A stretch of DNA of 61,057 nucleotides from Massilia sp. Mn16-1_5. Lineage in GTDB: Bacteria; Pseudomonadota; Gammaproteobacteria; Burkholderiales; Burkholderiaceae_D. Both the position numbers and the translations under genes were made by a program. The first letter of the stretch is position 1. Every line of letters begins with the position of its first letter. The notes beneath the pieces are model-generated. The model was not told the origin of the DNA and ran no database searches. It was given only the letters and a program-made list of their open reading frames with translations. This document shows, one piece after another, positions 51,191-59,363 of the stretch. The stretch covers positions 1 through 61,057 of the forward strand of contig NZ_PPXQ01000024.1 of NCBI RefSeq assembly GCF_004798585.1, written 5' to 3'.

Positions 51191-53113
51191 TTAACGCACC
51201 GCGTCCGCCAGGATCGCTGCCAGCGCTTCGAGATCGACCGGCTTGACCAGGTGGTGATCGAAGCCGGCGGCCAGTGTCGCCTTGCGGTCGTTCTCCTGGC
51301 CGTAGCCGGTGACGGCGACCAGCAGCGCGTCCGCCGTCTCCGGCTGGGCCCGCAGGCGCCGCGCCAGTTCGTTGCCGTCGATGCCGGGCAGGCCGATATC
51401 GAGCAGGAACACGTCGGCCGCCTCCTCGCGGCTGCGCGCCAGGGCCCGCAGCGGGTCGTGTTCGACCGCCACCCGGTGGCCCGAGGCTTCGAGCAGCATG
51501 GCCAGCATGGCCGCCGCATCGACGTTGTCGTCCACCACCATCACGCGCAGCGGCTCCACCGGCGCCGGTGGCGCGCCCGGCTGGCCGGCGTCGCGCGTAT
51601 CTGCGCCCTCTTCCATGGCCAGGCGCGGCAGGCGCACCGTGAAACGGCTGCCCTTGCCGATGCCCGCGCTGCCGCAGGTGACCGAGCCATGGTGCAGCTC
51701 GACCAGGCTGCGCACCAGCGCCAGCCCGAGCCCGAGGCCACCCGAGGCGCGGTCCGAGCTGCGCCGCGCCTGGGTGAACAGGTCGAAGGCGCGCGCTGCC
51801 AGGTCCGGCTCCATGCCGATGCCGTCATCCTCGACCGCGATGACCACGTCCTGCCCATCGACGGCGACATCGAGGTCGATGTGGCCGCCCTCGGGCGTGT
51901 ACTTGGCGGCGTTGTTCAGGATATTGACGATCACCTGCACCAGGCGCTTTTCGTCGCCCATCACCATGACCGTCCCGGGCGGCAGGCGCAGCTTCAGCGC
52001 ATGGCGCCGCGCCTGGATCGGCGGCATGGCCTGTTCCACGGCGTTGGTGGCGATGCCGCGGATGTCGAGCGGCGCGTTGTCCAGCTCGACCAGGCCGCGC
52101 GAAACGCGCGAGACGTCGAGCAGGTCGTCGATCAGGGCCGTCATATGGCGCACCTGGCGGCTGATGATCTGGCTGCTGTGCTGCACCCGGCCGGTGTCGA
52201 GCCGCGGCGCCTGCAGCAGTTGCGCCGCGGCGCTGATCGGCGCCAGGGGATTTCTCAGCTCGTGCGCCAGCATCGCCAGGAACTCGTCCTTGCGCCGGCT
52301 CGACTCGCGCAGCCTTTCTTCGGCTTCCTTGCGGGCGGTGATGTCGCTGGCGGCGCCGATCCATTCGTAGATCTCGCCCGCCGGGTCGAGCATCGGCACG
52401 GCGCGCGAAAAGGCCCAGCCGTAGCTGCCGTCGAGCCGGCGCACGCGATGCTCCAGCTCGTAGACGGTCTTCGTGCGCATCGCCCGCTCGATCGCCTCGT
52501 GGACCAGGGCATGGTCCTCGGGCGGAACGTAGTCGTCGATCCAGAGGCGGCGCGGATCGCTCGTGTCCTGCAGGAAGCCACGCCCTTCGAGCTGGTGCAG
52601 TTCGGTCCAGTCCGGGCTCATGCGGTACACGACTTCCGCGCTGGCGCTCACGAGCGCCCGAAAACGTTTTTCGCTCTCGCTCCTGGCCACCTCCGCCCGC
52701 ACCATGGCCGTAACGTCGCTGGTGCTGTGCGAGATGCAGACCAGCTGCCCGTCGGGGCCGAAGATCGGCGTGCTGACCGCATTCCAGAAGCGCTCTTCGA
52801 AACGCACCTCGCCCGAAGGCAGTACGACACGGATCGGGTAACGGATTCCCGGCAAGGTATCGACCTGCCCGCTTGCGATGACACGGGCGAACGACCGGCG
52901 CAGATCATCTTCGCCGGTATCGTTCGGATCGTCGGCGTTGCGCGGAAAGGCGACGAACAGGCTGGTGCCGACCAGCTCCTCGCGCGTGCGTCCGGAGGCG
53001 TTCAAGAAGGCGTCGTTGACCGCGAGGATGACTGCATCAAGCGTAGGCGACAATAAATAGTGCCCTGTCGGAGAGGCATTGAAGACTGCTTCGTAGAGCG
53101 CTGCTGGAACCAT
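51191..53113 (-). CDS. PAS-domain hybrid histidine kinase
   Basis: This 640-residue protein has no membrane helix. Two PAS domains are visible: residues about 1-135 starting 'ALYEAVFNASPTGHYLLSP', and about 145-275 with 'YGWAFSRAVPMLDPAGEIYE' and 'WIGAASDITARKEAEERL'. HisKA has its His in 'DEFLAMLAHELRNPLAPIS'. The ATPase carries 'NILNNAAKYTPEGGHIDL' and 'GGLGLGLALVRSLVELHHGS'. The C-terminal receiver has Asp in 'VFLLDIGLPGIDGNELARRL'. Catalytic and receiver parts closely resemble the kinase at 47096-49342, while the sensory parts differ. The ATG at 53113 is preferred to a TTG 11 codons upstream. It is convergent with the antiporter (3 bp apart). Confidence 0.9.
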   Translation of the reverse strand: MVPAALYEAVFNASPTGHYLLSPTLDAVILAVNDAFLNASGRTREELVGTSLFVAFPRNADDPNDTGEDDLRRSFARVIASGQVDTLPGIRYPIRVVLPSGEVRFEERFWNAVSTPIFGPDGQLVCISHSTSDVTAMVRAEVARSESEKRFRALVSASAEVVYRMSPDWTELHQLEGRGFLQDTSDPRRLWIDDYVPPEDHALVHEAIERAMRTKTVYELEHRVRRLDGSYGWAFSRAVPMLDPAGEIYEWIGAASDITARKEAEERLRESSRRKDEFLAMLAHELRNPLAPISAAAQLLQAPRLDTGRVQHSSQIISRQVRHMTALIDDLLDVSRVSRGLVELDNAPLDIRGIATNAVEQAMPPIQARRHALKLRLPPGTVMVMGDEKRLVQVIVNILNNAAKYTPEGGHIDLDVAVDGQDVVIAVEDDGIGMEPDLAARAFDLFTQARRSSDRASGGLGLGLALVRSLVELHHGSVTCGSAGIGKGSRFTVRLPRLAMEEGADTRDAGQPGAPPAPVEPLRVMVVDDNVDAAAMLAMLLEASGHRVAVEHDPLRALARSREEAADVFLLDIGLPGIDGNELARRLRAQPETADALLVAVTGYGQENDRKATLAAGFDHHLVKPVDLEALAAILADAVR

Positions 53114-53328
53114 CGTCAGGAGGGGCCGGGGGAAGAAAATGAACAATGAAACAACACGTCAGCAGGCATCTTATCCGATTCCGGTGCACTGGGGAACGTT
53201 AAATCGCAGGCGGAGAATGTCACGCCCGGCCGTGCGCCTGCGTTAGCTCCCGAACGGTGCGCGCCCGGGAGAAGCGTAAGATCGGCCGGGCCTGTTTCCA
53301 CTTTGCGTTTCCACTGCGAGCCTCCATC

Positions 53329-54453
53329 ATGACCCTCGACGTCCAGACGCCGCCAGATGCGGCCCCGCTCAGCGCCCCGCCCGCCGCCGCCAAGGCCGCC
53401 GGCCTGCGCTATGTCCACGACGACCGGCCCGGCATCCGGCGCGAGCCGGCCAAGGAAGGCTTCGACTATTTTTCCGCGAAAGGCGAACTCATCGACGACG
53501 AGCCGACACTGAAACGCATCAAGTCGCTCGCCATTCCCCCGGCCTGGACCGAAGTGTGGATCTGTCCCCAGGCGAACGGCCACCTGCAGGCCACCGGACG
53601 CGACGCGCGTGGACGCAAGCAATACCGCTACCACCCGAAATGGCGCAGCGTGCGCGACGAAGTAAAGTACGAGCGCATGATCAATTTCGGCAAGGCCCTG
53701 CCCGCCATCCGGCTTGAGGTCGACCGCGCTCTCAAGCTGCCCGGCCTGCCGCGCGAAAAGATGCTGGCGACCATCGTCTACCTGCTCGAGGCGACGATGA
53801 TGCGGGTGGGGAACGAGGAGTATGCGCGCACCAATAAATCCTTCGGCCTGACGACGCTGCGCAACCGCCACGTGAAGGTCGACGGCAGCGACGTCGAATT
53901 CAAGTTCCGCGGTAAAAGCGGCGTGTACCACAAGATCCACGTACACGACCGGCGCCTGGCGCGCATCATCCGCAGCACACGCGACCTGCCGGGCCAGGAA
54001 CTGTTCCAGTACGTGGACGAGGACGGTGAGACCCGCAGCATCGATTCCTCGGACGTCAACGATTACCTGCGTTCGATCACCGGCGAGGACTACACGGCCA
54101 AGGACTTCCGTACCTGGTCGGGGACGGTGCTGGCGGCGCTGGCCCTGCAGGAATTCGAGAAGTTCGATTCCGAAACCCAGGCCAAGAAGAACGTCGTGCG
54201 CGCCATCGAATCGGTGGCGCAAAAGCTCGGCAACACGCCCTCGGTCTGCCGCAAGTGCTATGTGCACCCGGCCGTGCTCGACGCCTATATGGAAGGCGCC
54301 GTGATCGAAGCCATGCGCGAGCGCACCGAACAGGAGCTGGTCGAGGACCTGCACGCCCTGCAGCCCGAGGAAGCGGCCGTGCTGGCCATGTTGCAGCAAC
54401 GCCTCGCGCACGAAGCCGAAACCGCATCCGCCGCCCAGAAAAAGGCGGCCTGA
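53329..54453 (+). CDS. Type IB DNA topoisomerase
   Basis: This 374-residue poxvirus-like bacterial topoisomerase IB relaxes supercoils through a 3'-phosphotyrosyl link. The N-terminal domain contains 'LKRIKSLAIPPAWTEVWICP' and 'GHLQATGRDARGRKQYRYHP'. The catalytic domain has 'ATIVYLLEATMMRVGNEEYA', 'FGLTTLRNRHVKV', 'FKFRGKSGVYHKI', 'DFRTWSGTVLAAL' and the nucleophile Tyr 320 in 'YVHPAVLDAYMEG'. Active-site Arg, Lys, Arg, His/Asn and Tyr positions look intact. A longer frame starts 24 codons earlier, but the ATG at 53329 begins at the natural low-complexity N-terminus. The next gene follows after 27 bp. Confidence 0.92.
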   Translation: MTLDVQTPPDAAPLSAPPAAAKAAGLRYVHDDRPGIRREPAKEGFDYFSAKGELIDDEPTLKRIKSLAIPPAWTEVWICPQANGHLQATGRDARGRKQYRYHPKWRSVRDEVKYERMINFGKALPAIRLEVDRALKLPGLPREKMLATIVYLLEATMMRVGNEEYARTNKSFGLTTLRNRHVKVDGSDVEFKFRGKSGVYHKIHVHDRRLARIIRSTRDLPGQELFQYVDEDGETRSIDSSDVNDYLRSITGEDYTAKDFRTWSGTVLAALALQEFEKFDSETQAKKNVVRAIESVAQKLGNTPSVCRKCYVHPAVLDAYMEGAVIEAMRERTEQELVEDLHALQPEEAAVLAMLQQRLAHEAETASAAQKKAA

Positions 54454-54480
54454 CCCTACTCAACCACTCGAAAGAGCTCC

Positions 54481-55566
54481 ATGACAGATAAACACACCAT
54501 CGATTTCCAGGAAGGCCGCTGCAGCATCGAGCGCGTGGCCCGCTTCGAGCACCAGGTGACCGGCGTCACCGTATCCGAAGACAATCGCATCTTCGTCAAC
54601 TTCCCGCGCTGGACCGAGGACACGGCGGTGTCCGTGGCCGAGCTGCTGGCCGACGGCAGCGTCAAGCCCTACCCAAGCGAGGAGTGGAACAGCTGGCGCA
54701 ACGCGCGCAAGGACGAGGTGTCGCCCGAGGATCACTGGGTCTGCGTGCAGAGCGTCGTCGCCGATGGCCGCGGCAGCTTGTGGGTGCTCGATCCGGCCGC
54801 CCCGGCGCAAAGCCACGTGGTCGATGGCGGACCGAAGCTGGTGCGCATCGACCTGGCCAGCAACAGCGTCAAGCAGACCATCGCCTTCGGCGAAGACACG
54901 GCGCCGCAAGGCTCCTACCTGAACGACGTGCGCTTTTCGCCCGAGGGCGACTTCGCCTACATCACCGACTCGGGCGTGCAAGGGGCGCTGCTGGTGGTGG
55001 AGATCGCGAGCGGCAAGGCGGCACGCGTGCTCGACGGCGATGCGTCCACCCAGATGAAGAAAGGGCTCGATGTCAAAGCCGACGGCAAGGTGCTGCGCCG
55101 CCCGGACGGACGCGGCGTCGAGTTCTCGGCCGACGGCATCGAACTCTCGGGCGACGGCCAGTACCTGTACTGGCAGGCGATCAAGGGCGACACCCTGTAC
55201 CGCATCAAGACGGAACTGCTGCGCGGCGCCGGCATGCGCGGCGAGGACCTGTCCAGCTCGGTCGAGAACTACGGCACCAACGGCGTCAACGACGGCCTGC
55301 TGATCCCGCGCGGCACGAACCGCATGCTGCTCACCAGCGTGGAAGAGAATGCAATCCGGATGCGCGACCTCGACCAGGGTCCGGGCGCGCCGATCCAGAC
55401 GCTGGTCCAGGACCAGCGCCTGCGCTGGCCGGATACCTTCAGCCAGGGCCCCGACGGCACGGTGTATGTGACCAGCTCGCACATCCAGGATTCGGCCTTC
55501 TTCAATCCGGACGCGCCGCCCGCCCTGCCGACCGAGCTGTGGAAGCTGCAGTCGCAGGGCAAATGA
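54481..55566 (+). CDS. Major royal jelly/yellow-family beta-propeller protein
   Basis: This 361-residue protein has the family features 'VARFEHQVTGVTVSEDNRIF', 'VNFPRWTEDTAVSVAELLAD', 'WVLDPAAPAQSHVVDGGPKL', 'GSYLNDVRFSPEGDFAYITD' and 'SGVQGALLVVEIASGKAARV', consistent with a six-bladed propeller. Bacterial members may act as lactonase-like enzymes or small-molecule binders; the substrate is unknown. No signal peptide is visible. It follows topoisomerase IB by 27 bp but has no obvious functional link with it. A hairpin repeat begins 3 bp after the stop. Confidence 0.82.
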   Translation: MTDKHTIDFQEGRCSIERVARFEHQVTGVTVSEDNRIFVNFPRWTEDTAVSVAELLADGSVKPYPSEEWNSWRNARKDEVSPEDHWVCVQSVVADGRGSLWVLDPAAPAQSHVVDGGPKLVRIDLASNSVKQTIAFGEDTAPQGSYLNDVRFSPEGDFAYITDSGVQGALLVVEIASGKAARVLDGDASTQMKKGLDVKADGKVLRRPDGRGVEFSADGIELSGDGQYLYWQAIKGDTLYRIKTELLRGAGMRGEDLSSSVENYGTNGVNDGLLIPRGTNRMLLTSVEENAIRMRDLDQGPGAPIQTLVQDQRLRWPDTFSQGPDGTVYVTSSHIQDSAFFNPDAPPALPTELWKLQSQGK

Positions 55567-55569
55567 GTA

Positions 55570-55600
55570 GTAGGGTGGACGGAATCCCCGTCCATCCTAC
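55570..55600. repeat. GTAGGGTGGACGG-type hairpin repeat, copy 2
   Basis: Arms at 55570-55582 and 55588-55600 pair with one G-T position. The left 13-mer is identical to 41641-41653. The right arm contains the TAG stop (55599-55597) of the convergent pncB gene, so this element probably ends transcription on both strands. Confidence 0.65.
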
Positions 55601-56787
55601 GAACCCGTGTGCTGGAACACCTGGCGCAGGTAGGCCATGAAGGTCTCGTCGGTGCACATCGACTTGCCCGGCGTATCCGACAACTTCGCCACCGGCTGGT
55701 TGTTACAGCGGGTCAGCTTCATGACGATGTTCAGCGCTTTATAGGGCGTATCGTTGGTGAGCTGGGTGCCGATGCCGAAGCCAGTCTGGGTGCGGTCGGC
55801 GAAATGGCGGTAGAGGGCCAGGGCCTTGGGCACCGTCAGCGCATCGGAAAACACGAGGCGCTTGGTGCGTGCGTCGATGCGCAGCCTGGCGTAGTGCGCC
55901 AGCGCCTTTTCTCCCCACTCGGTCGGATCGCCCGAATCGTGGCGCAGGCCGTCGAACAGCTTGGCGAAATACAGGTCGAAGTCGGCGAGGAAGGCGTCCA
56001 TGCCGACCACGTCGGTCAAGGCGGTGCCGAGGTCGCCACGGTATTCCTGGACCCAGTCCTCGAGCGCCGCCTTCTGGAAGTCGCGCAGGCGCACCGGGAA
56101 GGCCTGGAAGGCCTGCATGTATTCGTGCGCCATGGTCCCGATCGGCACCAGGTTGTACTTGCGCGCCAGGTGCACGTTCGAGGTACCCTTGAAGAACTGC
56201 GGCAGCTCGCGCGCCAGCGTCGACACGACTTCGTCCTGCCACTCGCCCGAGAAACGGCGGCGCACGCCGAAATCGAAGAACTCGAACGGGTGGGCGCGCT
56301 TCGGTTCCGCGTCAAAAGCGCGGAACTGCTCGACCTTCAGCGCCAGGCGCTTGCGCGCCTCCTCGATCGCGGCCTGTTGATCGAAACGCCGGAAGTACAG
56401 CTCGTTGACGATGTAGAGCACATAGATTTCGAAGCCCATCACGTGCACGATCGGACCGGTGGCGCGGATGCGCAGGTGCGGGCCGTCGGTCTCCACCGTG
56501 ATGAACTTGCGCTGGAAGCGGAACACCGTGAGGAAGTCGGCGAAATCGCTCTTGATGAAGCGCAGCCCGCGCAGATAGGCGATCTCCTCTTCCGTGAACA
56601 GCATCTCGCACAGGTGGTCGAGTTCGCGCTCGACTTCGTCCTTCAGCTCGGCCAGCGGGTATTCGGGCTGGTTCCGGCACAGGAACTCGTACTCGCCATG
56701 CGCGTTCGGATGCCGGTGCAGCAGGGCTTGCCACATCGTGAATTTGTAGAGATCGGTTTCCAGCAGGCTGCGGACGATGGGCTTCAT
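55597..56787 (-). CDS. pncB: Nicotinate phosphoribosyltransferase
   Basis: This 396-residue enzyme converts nicotinate and PRPP to nicotinate mononucleotide, coupled to ATP, in the NAD salvage (Preiss-Handler) pathway. Family segments are 'MKPIVRSLLETDLYKFTMWQ', 'FEFFDFGVRRRFSGEWQDEV', 'GTSNVHLARKYNLVPIGTMA' with 'HEYMQAF' (phosphorylated His near residue 220), 'GLRHDSGDPTEWGEKALAHY' and 'FGIGTQLTNDTPYKALNIVM'. Length equals the E. coli protein (400). It lies 11 bp after the SET-domain gene on the same strand, so they probably form an operon. The start at 56787 follows an AAAGGAA stretch. Confidence 0.95.
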   Translation of the reverse strand: MKPIVRSLLETDLYKFTMWQALLHRHPNAHGEYEFLCRNQPEYPLAELKDEVERELDHLCEMLFTEEEIAYLRGLRFIKSDFADFLTVFRFQRKFITVETDGPHLRIRATGPIVHVMGFEIYVLYIVNELYFRRFDQQAAIEEARKRLALKVEQFRAFDAEPKRAHPFEFFDFGVRRRFSGEWQDEVVSTLARELPQFFKGTSNVHLARKYNLVPIGTMAHEYMQAFQAFPVRLRDFQKAALEDWVQEYRGDLGTALTDVVGMDAFLADFDLYFAKLFDGLRHDSGDPTEWGEKALAHYARLRIDARTKRLVFSDALTVPKALALYRHFADRTQTGFGIGTQLTNDTPYKALNIVMKLTRCNNQPVAKLSDTPGKSMCTDETFMAYLRQVFQHTGS

Positions 56788-56798
56788 GAAGTATTCCT

Positions 56799-57287
56799 TT
56801 ACGCCTTTTTCTTTTGGCGTTTCTTGGGCGCCAGCATGGTCCCCGTGCAGCCGGGCGTGCCGCAGCGGCATGCGAACAGCTTTTTCAGGGCCGGCGTGTG
56901 GCGCTCGTCATAGATGAGCGCGTAATTGTAATTCAGTTCCTGTCCAGGCTCGATCGGGTGCAGGGCGTGAATGTAGACCCGGCCCTCGTCCTCGTAGGCT
57001 TCGCAGTTGGGCGTGCAGGCATGGTTGATCCAGCGCGCTTCGTTGCCGCGCCGGCCGCCGTCGATGACGCGGCCGTCGTGCAGGCTGAAGTAGAAGGTGT
57101 GGTTGATCGGGCCGCCGCGGTCCTCGGCGCGCTGGGTCGCCTCGTCCCAGGTGATGCGTTCGCCGCGGTATTCGATGATGCGTTCGCCTGCATCGATGTG
57201 GCGCCGGGCGAAGACGCCGTTGCCGTGGACGGGAGACTTCTTCACTTCGTAGGCCGGCTCGGCCTTGGCTGCGGATTTGGTGGGCAT
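56799..57287 (-). CDS. Bacterial SET-domain lysine methyltransferase
   Basis: This 162-residue single-domain SET protein should methylate lysine with S-adenosylmethionine. Motifs are 'KKSPVHGNGVFARRHIDAGE' (SET-N), 'RWINHACTPNCEAY' near residue 85 (the NHxCxPNC SAM/pseudoknot motif), 'ELNYNYALIYDE' (catalytic Tyr region) and a post-SET 'CRCGTPGCTG' near 140 with zinc-binding Cys. The Lys-rich tail 'APKKRQKKKA' and basic N-terminus may contact nucleic acid. The target is unknown; in bacteria candidates are DNA-binding or ribosomal proteins. It is cotranscribed with pncB. Confidence 0.88.
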   Translation of the reverse strand: MPTKSAAKAEPAYEVKKSPVHGNGVFARRHIDAGERIIEYRGERITWDEATQRAEDRGGPINHTFYFSLHDGRVIDGGRRGNEARWINHACTPNCEAYEDEGRVYIHALHPIEPGQELNYNYALIYDERHTPALKKLFACRCGTPGCTGTMLAPKKRQKKKA

Positions 57288-57381
57288 GTAGTGTGAGTTG
57301 GCAGTCGATGCGCGGATTGCATCATTACTATTATGGTACGTTTTTGCCGTCTGTGCCGCACATCATTATCCGCGCAGACGC

Positions 57382-57421
57382 AAAAAGGCGCGCGCCGCGG
57401 AGGGGACCCGCGGCGCGCGCC
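57382..57421 (-). terminator. Terminator of the TIGR03118-family gene
   Basis: A perfect 14-bp GC stem (57387-57400 with 57408-57421) is followed on the minus strand by a run of five T. It lies just after the stop codon at 57437. Confidence 0.85.
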
Positions 57422-57436
57422 AAAGCGCCAGCGCCC

Positions 57437-58561
57437 TTATTGCAATTCGATCTTGCCGTACTGGCCGTGGGTCTCGTTGGCCGGCCCGGCCGTGTAGAAC
57501 AGGCTCGTGGTGGGTTGCTGCTGCACGCCGTTGCCGAAGGCGATGCCCCACAGGCCATCGATGACGATCGGCGACTTGTCCGCGCGGCTGAGCGTACCCA
57601 TCAGCGCGCCGGTCGTCGGGTTGTACGCATTGATCTTGCCGTCGCCGAAGTTTGCCACCAGCAGGCTGTTGCTGAAATCGCCGAAGGCGGCGGGTGCGAT
57701 CGCCATGCCCCAGGGCGCGTTCAGGGCGCCGCCGGTGGCGATGCGTGCCACGAACGCGCCGCTCGTATCGTAGGCGTCGATCAGCCCCAAGCCGGCGCCC
57801 TTCACTTCTTCCGTGCCGGCCGCGTTGCGCTGGGCATAAGCGACGTAGATGCGATTGCCGGCGGCCTGGATGCCAAAGGGCGCATAGCCCGAAGGCAGGT
57901 TCGGATCGGTAAAGCCGCCGCCGGGCAGCGTCACTTTCTGGAAGTTGGCGTCGTAGACGTCGATCCGGCTGTTGCGGAAGTCGGTCGCATAGATGAAGTT
58001 CGCGCCGTTCGCGCTGGCGATCGCCAGTCCCTTGTAGCTTGATGCGCCGCCGGTGTCGACGACCGTCACGGCGTTGGTGCGGTTCACCGTCGGCGACCAG
58101 CCGGAGACGGTACCCGCCTCGCCCACGAAGATGAAGGGGCTGGCGCCGGTGACACCGTTCTGGGTCACCTTGAAGTCGGTGCTGGCGTTGAACACGATGC
58201 CGGTCGGCTTGGCGGGACCTGCGCTGCCGGCCGGGATTGCGACCACCAGGGTCTGGGGTACGCCGGTGCCGTCGTACAGGGTCGAGGTCGAGCTGCCCTG
58301 GTTGTTGACCCAGACGAAGCCGGTCGGGTTGAAGGCGATGCCCCAGGCATTGACCAGGTTCGGATCGACGTGGGCAGCGGGCGCGGTGTCGGCTACCAGC
58401 ACGCTCGTGGTATAGGCGCTGGTGGCGACCGGCGGCGTGACCACGGGCGGCGGCGCGGGGTCGTCGTCGCCGCCGCCGCCGCAGGCAACGATGCCGGCGG
58501 CCAGGACGGCGCCGGTCATGGCGGCCCTGCACCAGGCGGCCGCTTTGAAGGGGATGCTCAT
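57437..58561 (-). CDS. TIGR03118-family beta-propeller protein, probable lipoprotein
   Basis: This 374-residue exported protein has an N-terminus 'AAMTGAVLAAGIVACGGGG' that looks like a lipoprotein signal with the modified Cys in 'VAC'. A Pro-rich linker follows. The family pattern 'VLVADTAPAAHVDPNLVNAW', 'GIAFNPTGFVWVNNQGSSTS', 'YVAYAQRNAAGTEEVKGAG', 'LNAPWGMAIAPAAFGDFSNS' and 'DGLWGIAFGNG' is well kept. Members are predicted NHL/SMP-30-like propellers of unknown function. It is monocistronic with a strong terminator. Confidence 0.85.
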   Translation of the reverse strand: MSIPFKAAAWCRAAMTGAVLAAGIVACGGGGDDDPAPPPVVTPPVATSAYTTSVLVADTAPAAHVDPNLVNAWGIAFNPTGFVWVNNQGSSTSTLYDGTGVPQTLVVAIPAGSAGPAKPTGIVFNASTDFKVTQNGVTGASPFIFVGEAGTVSGWSPTVNRTNAVTVVDTGGASSYKGLAIASANGANFIYATDFRNSRIDVYDANFQKVTLPGGGFTDPNLPSGYAPFGIQAAGNRIYVAYAQRNAAGTEEVKGAGLGLIDAYDTSGAFVARIATGGALNAPWGMAIAPAAFGDFSNSLLVANFGDGKINAYNPTTGALMGTLSRADKSPIVIDGLWGIAFGNGVQQQPTTSLFYTAGPANETHGQYGKIELQ

Positions 58562-58658
58562 GGCTGCTCCTTGCGTGATCGAGTCGGGAAGGTGAGGTCC
58601 CGTTCATACCCGCCCGGCGCGGCGTGGTTCAAGGAGATGGCGGAAAATCGGACGCTGC

Positions 58659-59363
58659 TCAGAAACCCAGGCTGGCGCCGGCGAACAGCGCACGGGCGCG
58701 TGCGGCCCGCAGGCCCGGGTCGCGTTGGCGCGCCTGCACACCGATCTCGATGCTGGCGTCGCCGATGTCGGTGGCAATGGCGGCGCGCAGGTCGATGCGA
58801 TTGCGCGCGGCGGCGCCGTAGCCGCTCAGCCAGTGCAGCAGGCCGGCATGGCCGCTCAGGCGCCAGCGTTCGCCGAGCGGCTGGACGCCGTTCAGTTCGA
58901 AGTAGGCGCTGCGGCCGGCGCCGTAATACGCAGGCGACAGCGACAGCCTGGCGCCGGCGTCATCATGACTGATGCCGGCATACGCCTCGACGTAGCTGTT
59001 GCGGGCGTCGCGCAGGAAGACGGCGCGCTTGACGCCGGCGTCCCAGCTCCAGCCGGACGGCAGGCGCCGCGCGTAGCCGGCATAGCCGATCGCCAGCGCC
59101 GTTGCGGGACTGGCACGCAGGGCCATGCGCGAAACGAAGGCACCTCCGTACCAGCCGCTGTCGGTATCGTGGTCGATGCGCAGTTGCGGCGCCGGGCGGC
59201 CGTCGCTCAGCGACAGGCCGCGCAGGCTGTATTCGGAAACGAGGCCGAGGGTGATGCTGGTCTGTGCCTGCGCGCCGCCGGGGGCGTACAGGGCGACAGG
59301 AAGAACGAGGCCCGCAAGGGCTAGGGAGAGTGTTCGGCGGTCGTTGCGGCGGTCGGGTGACAT
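58659..59363 (-). CDS. TorF-type putative outer-membrane porin
   Basis: This 234-residue protein has a signal peptide ('LSLALAGLVLPVALYAPGGA' to 'QAQ') and then alternating hydrophobic strands beginning 'TSITLGLVSEYSLRGLSLSD', the typical opening of TorF/Gcw_chp-family proteins. It ends in an aromatic residue ('FAGASLGF'), as outer-membrane beta-barrels do. The transported molecule is unknown. The ATG at 59363 lies inside the 3' end of the upstream S8 peptidase gene (43-bp overlap, different frame), so the two may be cotranscribed. Confidence 0.78.
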   Translation of the reverse strand: MSPDRRNDRRTLSLALAGLVLPVALYAPGGAQAQTSITLGLVSEYSLRGLSLSDGRPAPQLRIDHDTDSGWYGGAFVSRMALRASPATALAIGYAGYARRLPSGWSWDAGVKRAVFLRDARNSYVEAYAGISHDDAGARLSLSPAYYGAGRSAYFELNGVQPLGERWRLSGHAGLLHWLSGYGAAARNRIDLRAAIATDIGDASIEIGVQARQRDPGLRAARARALFAGASLGF

